Source: Streptomyces sp. QL37 (lineage in GTDB: Bacteria; Actinomycetota; Actinomycetes; Streptomycetales; Streptomycetaceae). Taken from it: a stretch of 64,000 nt of DNA. Below are positions 61,015-64,000 of the stretch, piece after piece. The stretch's first letter is position 1; the number at the start of each line of letters is the position of its first letter. The stretch is from the NCBI RefSeq assembly GCF_002941025.1, contig NZ_PTJS01000001.1, positions 7,578,605 to 7,642,604 of the forward strand, written 5' to 3'. The notes beneath the pieces were generated by a model that saw only the letters and a program-made list of their open reading frames with translations, ran no database searches and had not been told where the DNA came from. Made by a program: the position numbers and the translations under genes.

Positions 61015-62843
61015 GCCGTCTCCTCGATTTCCTCGGCCGCCCGGGCCGGCCGGGGGCCGTCGACCGCGGGGATCCCGTCCCGCGCCGCTGCCTCGTTCTC
61101 GGTGTCACGTGTCACGACCGCGCGGTACCGGTGGTCGTCCCGCAGCAGTTCGCGGTGCGTTCCCGCCGCGACGACCGTGCCCCCGTGCAGGAGCACGACG
61201 CGGTCGGCGACGTCCAGCAGCAACGGTGACGAGGCGAACGCCACCGTCGTACGGCCCCGGCGCAGCAGCTCGACGCCGGCGGCGACCCTGGCCTCCGTGT
61301 GGGAGTCCACGGCCGACGTCGGCTCGTCGAGCACGAGCGCCTCCGGGTCGGTGACCAGCGACCGGGCCAGCGCCAGCCGTTGCCGCTGACCGCCGGACAG
61401 GGATCTGCCGCGCTCGGTGATCCGGGTGTTCATCGGGTCCCCGTCCGCGTCGACGGAGGCCTGCGCCAGCGCGTCCAGCACGTCACCGCACCGGGCGGCG
61501 TCGAGCGCGTCCCCGGCCGTCACGCCGCCCGAGGACGGTACGTCCAGCAGCTCCCGCAGCGTCCCGGAGAGCAGCACGGGGTCCTTGTCCTGCACCAGCA
61601 CCGCCGCGCGTGCCGTGGCGAGCGGCAGTTCGTCCAGCGGCACACCGCCGAGCAGCACCGAGGGGGCCGGCACGGGCGCGTCGTCGTCCGGCTCGGTGTG
61701 GCCGCCGAGCCGCTCCGCCAGCCGTCCCGCCTCGTCGGGATCGCCGCAGACCACAGCGGTGAACAGGCCCTGCGGTGCCATCAGTCCGGTCACCGGGTCG
61801 TACAGATCGCCCCGGGGCGCGGCGGTGTCCGCCGTCGGGGGACGTGTACTGCGACGCAGGGACAGCACCCGGACCGCGCGCTGCGCCGACGGCCGCGAGA
61901 AGGAGTACGCCATGGCGATCTCCTCCACGTTGCGCAGAGGAAAGAGCATCAGGGTCGCCGCGCTGTACACGGTGACCAGCTGGCCCACGTCGATCCGGCC
62001 GTCCCGGGCGAGCGTCGCGCCGTACCAGACCAGCGAGATCAGCAGAACTCCCGGCAGGAACACCTGGATCGCCGAGATGAGTGCCCACATCCGCGCGCTG
62101 CGGACGGCCGCCTCGCGGACCTCCTGGGACGCGCGCCGGTAGCGGTCGAGGAACAGCTCCTCGCCGCCGATGCCGCGCAGCACCCGCAGCCCGGCGACCG
62201 TGTCGGAGGCCAGCTCCGTGGCCCGGCCCGCCTTCTCACGCTGGAGATCCGCCCGGCGCGTGGCCCGGGGCAGCAGCGGGAGGACCGTCAGGGCGAGGAC
62301 CGGGGTGGCGATCGCGACCAGTACCCCGAGCGAGGGCAGGTAGAGGACCAGCCCGACGCAGATCAGCACGAGCGCTGTCGCAGCCGCCAGGAAGCGCGAC
62401 AGCGCCTCGACGAACCATCCGATCTTCTCGACGTCGCCGGTGGACACGGCGACCACTTCTCCGGCCGCCACCCTCCGGGTCAGCGCCGAGCCGAGCTCGG
62501 CGGTCCTGCGCGCCAGCAGCTGCTGGACCCGAGCCGCGGCGGTGATCCAGTTGGTGACCGCCGTCCGGTGGAGCATGGTGTCGCCGAGGGCGATGAGGAT
62601 GCCGAGGACGGTGAGGAGGACGCCGGCCCTCGCGAGGTCCCGGCCGGAACGGTCGATGACGGCCTCCACCGCCAGGCCGACGGCGAGCGGGAGGCCCGCG
62701 ATCGCGCAGTGGAAGAGCAGCCCCCAGAAAAGGGACTTGAGCTGGCCGGTGAGCTGGTTCCGCCCGAGCCAGATGAGAAAACGGGGGCCCGACCTCACAT
62801 CGGGATCGCCGGGATCCGAGTACGGAAGATCGCGAATCTGCAT
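61011..62843 (-). CDS. ABC exporter half-transporter with degenerate Walker A, normal signature
   Basis: 610 aa from ATG 62843. Transmembrane domain at about 25-320 (SLFWGLLFHCAIAGLPLAVG; LAAATALVLICVGLVLYLPS), then an NBD in which the Walker A loop is lost: the expected GxxGxGKS reads VVCGDPDEAGRLAERLGG. The signature LSGGQRQRLALARSL and Walker B LVLDEPTSAVD are intact; the H-loop reads AFASSPLLL, without His. Complements the 59233-61014 subunit. C-terminal tail Arg/Glu/Ala-rich. Translationally coupled (ATGA). Confidence 0.94.
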   Translation of the reverse strand: MQIRDLPYSDPGDPDVRSGPRFLIWLGRNQLTGQLKSLFWGLLFHCAIAGLPLAVGLAVEAVIDRSGRDLARAGVLLTVLGILIALGDTMLHRTAVTNWITAAARVQQLLARRTAELGSALTRRVAAGEVVAVSTGDVEKIGWFVEALSRFLAAATALVLICVGLVLYLPSLGVLVAIATPVLALTVLPLLPRATRRADLQREKAGRATELASDTVAGLRVLRGIGGEELFLDRYRRASQEVREAAVRSARMWALISAIQVFLPGVLLISLVWYGATLARDGRIDVGQLVTVYSAATLMLFPLRNVEEIAMAYSFSRPSAQRAVRVLSLRRSTRPPTADTAAPRGDLYDPVTGLMAPQGLFTAVVCGDPDEAGRLAERLGGHTEPDDDAPVPAPSVLLGGVPLDELPLATARAAVLVQDKDPVLLSGTLRELLDVPSSGGVTAGDALDAARCGDVLDALAQASVDADGDPMNTRITERGRSLSGGQRQRLALARSLVTDPEALVLDEPTSAVDSHTEARVAAGVELLRRGRTTVAFASSPLLLDVADRVVLLHGGTVVAAGTHRELLRDDHRYRAVVTRDTENEAAARDGIPAVDGPRPARAAEEIEETA

Positions 62844-62961
62844 GACGTCCCAAGGATCGGAAGCGGAGATCCGTGAAGGACCTCGTGGAACAGTGGGGGA
62901 CCAAACCGTGCAAGGTTCGCTTCCTGACCCCTCCCGGGGCAACCGATTATTCCGGTGCGGG

Positions 62962-62991
62962 GGATCGGGCCCCGGCGCCGGGGCCCGATCC
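62962..62991 (-). terminator. Perfect 30-bp palindromic terminator after Gfo/Idh gene
   Basis: GGATCGGGCCCCGGC directly followed by its reverse complement GCCGGGGCCCGATCC; 3 bp past the oxidoreductase stop. Long GC stem with a small effective loop. Confidence 0.8.
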
Positions 62992-62994
62992 GGC

Positions 62995-64000
62995 CTACTC
63001 GTCGGGTTGCTGTGAGTCCATGCCCGGGCGTGCCTTCTTCCATTCGCCGCGGGTGAAGTCCGGGATCTGCTGCGGGGCGCCCCCGGCCTTGATGGAGAGG
63101 TGGCTCAGCGGGACCGGCGCGGTCCAGGTGGCCGCGTCGTACACGTCGAAGTCGGGTACGAGCCCGAGGCGCATGCACTGCATCAGCCGGAAGACCAGCA
63201 TGTAGTCCATCCCGCCGTGACCTCCGGGCGGGTCGGCGTGCTCCTTCCACAGCCAGTGGTCCCAGTCGGCGTACGCGGAGAAGTCCGCCCACTGGTCGTC
63301 GGTGTGATCGGGCTCCAGATAGATACGGGCCGGGTAGTCCTCGAATACGCCCTTGGTGCCTCCGAGGCTGTTGATCCGTGAGTAGGGGTGGGGCGTCGAC
63401 ACGTCGTGCTCCAGGCGGATCACCCGGCCCTTGGCGGTCCGGACGAGACTGATCGTCCGGTCGCTCTCGATGTAGGTCTCCTTCCAGCTCGGGTCGCCCT
63501 TCGGCATGTGCTTCTCGCGGTACTCGGCGAGGCCGAGCGAGGGGGAGCCGACGCTGGTGATGGACACCGCGCGGTCGCCGCGATTGACGTCCATGTAGTT
63601 GGCGACCGGCCCGAATCCGTGGTTGGGGTAGAGATCACCGCGCAGCCGGGTGTGCCACAGCCGTCGCCACGGCCCCTCGTAATAGTCGGGGTCGAACATC
63701 AGCCCGCGCAGATCGTGGTTGTACGCGCCCGCGCCGTGCAGCAGATCGCCGAAGAGGCCGGCGTGTGCCATCCGCAGCACCCGCATCTCGTTCTGGCCGT
63801 AGCAGCAGTTCTCCAGCTGCATGCAGTGCCGCCGGGTCCGCTCGGAGAGGTCGACCAGCTGCCAGAGCTGGTCGAGCCGCAGGGCGACCGGACACTCGAC
63901 GCCGACGTGCTTGCCGTTGAGCATGGCGGTCTTCGCCATCTCGAAGTGGAAGTCCCAGGGCGTGGCCACGTAGACGAAGTCGATGTCGCCGCGCTTGCAG
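62995..64000 (-). CDS. Gfo/Idh/MocA-family oxidoreductase (partial, start outside window)
   Basis: The frame is open to the right edge, so the N-terminal part (most of the NAD-binding domain) is missing; 335 residues are visible. The fragment begins with [20 protein letters not shown], then [20 protein letters not shown], the Gfo/Idh/MocA strand-helix pattern with an E-x-P-V motif near the active-site Lys position (here GVECPVA, without Lys), followed by an alpha/beta domain. Likely sugar dehydrogenase or glycosidase-like (NAD-dependent) enzyme. The terminal hairpin follows. Confidence 0.87.
   Translation of the reverse strand, partial: CKRGDIDFVYVATPWDFHFEMAKTAMLNGKHVGVECPVALRLDQLWQLVDLSERTRRHCMQLENCCYGQNEMRVLRMAHAGLFGDLLHGAGAYNHDLRGLMFDPDYYEGPWRRLWHTRLRGDLYPNHGFGPVANYMDVNRGDRAVSITSVGSPSLGLAEYREKHMPKGDPSWKETYIESDRTISLVRTAKGRVIRLEHDVSTPHPYSRINSLGGTKGVFEDYPARIYLEPDHTDDQWADFSAYADWDHWLWKEHADPPGGHGGMDYMLVFRLMQCMRLGLVPDFDVYDAATWTAPVPLSHLSIKAGGAPQQIPDFTRGEWKKARPGMDSQQPDE

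Noticed and set aside
59239..61389. Plus-strand ORF of 716 codons opposite the ABC exporter
   Set aside because: Arg/His/Gln-rich shadow; the minus-strand gene has all ABC motifs.

Overview
The window is high-GC actinobacterial DNA. The gene content points to a Streptomyces chromosome: a DUF397/XRE/anti-sigma-like kinase cluster, an NlpC/P60 hydrolase behind a c-di-AMP riboswitch, MurT/GatD, a two-CBS CNNM pair, and frequent GTG starts. From memory, the order purB, bioDAB/bioF, urease, secreted peptidase, plsC, pfkA, gatD/murT, def and DNA ligase matches the core region around SCO1254-SCO1202 of S. coelicolor, read in reverse. No rRNA, tRNA, CRISPR array, phage gene or transposase is visible.

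Layout. 1-9.7 kb: end of an ABC-2 permease, an 8-bp microsatellite, a hypothetical gene, mug, purB, a DUF574-type methyltransferase, an SGNH hydrolase, two overlapping CNNM/CorC membrane proteins, a GNAT enzyme, a small toxin-antitoxin-like pair with a degenerate Fic motif, and a methyltransferase. 9.8-14.2 kb: bioB-bioA-bioD facing away from bioF. 14.2-21.9 kb: regulatory and envelope genes (DUF397, XRE, HATPase, LysR/LysE, NlpC/P60 with riboswitch), a ClpP paralogue that has lost its catalytic His, an orphan Phd antitoxin, and a membrane protein with its TetR regulator. 22.0-28.3 kb: complete ureABCFGD, then a secreted tripeptidyl-type peptidase. 28.4-36.7 kb: epimerase, plsC, then the most unusual locus, a two-gene operon of an EACC1-like protein and a 1570-residue caspase/nSTAND1-NTPase/TM/WD40 protein, followed by SRPBCC and an arm-less HU-like gene.

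36.8-52.5 kb: a small membrane protein, CtaG, pfkA, gatD-murT, def, TetR/acyl-CoA dehydrogenase, glutathione peroxidase/GNAT/XRE-cupin, a DUF7144 membrane protein overlapping a ClC channel, DUF2252, DUF389, a decayed GH15 pseudogene, DUF6011 and thioesterase II. 52.5-64 kb: DExH helicase, membrane metal-dependent hydrolase, ATP-dependent DNA ligase, NDH-2, a heterodimeric ABC exporter with complementary defects in its two ATPase halves, and the 3' part of a Gfo/Idh/MocA oxidoreductase running off the right edge.

How they work together. Biotin synthesis (BioF-A-D-B) and urea hydrolysis are the complete pathway blocks. MurT-GatD amidates lipid II. The EACC1/caspase-STAND operon looks like an NTP-dependent immunity or self-destruction device: WD40 sensor, STAND switch, caspase effector. 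Its function is inferred from domain architecture only. Start codons were chosen from Shine-Dalgarno sequences and family alignment from memory; several are marked as uncertain.
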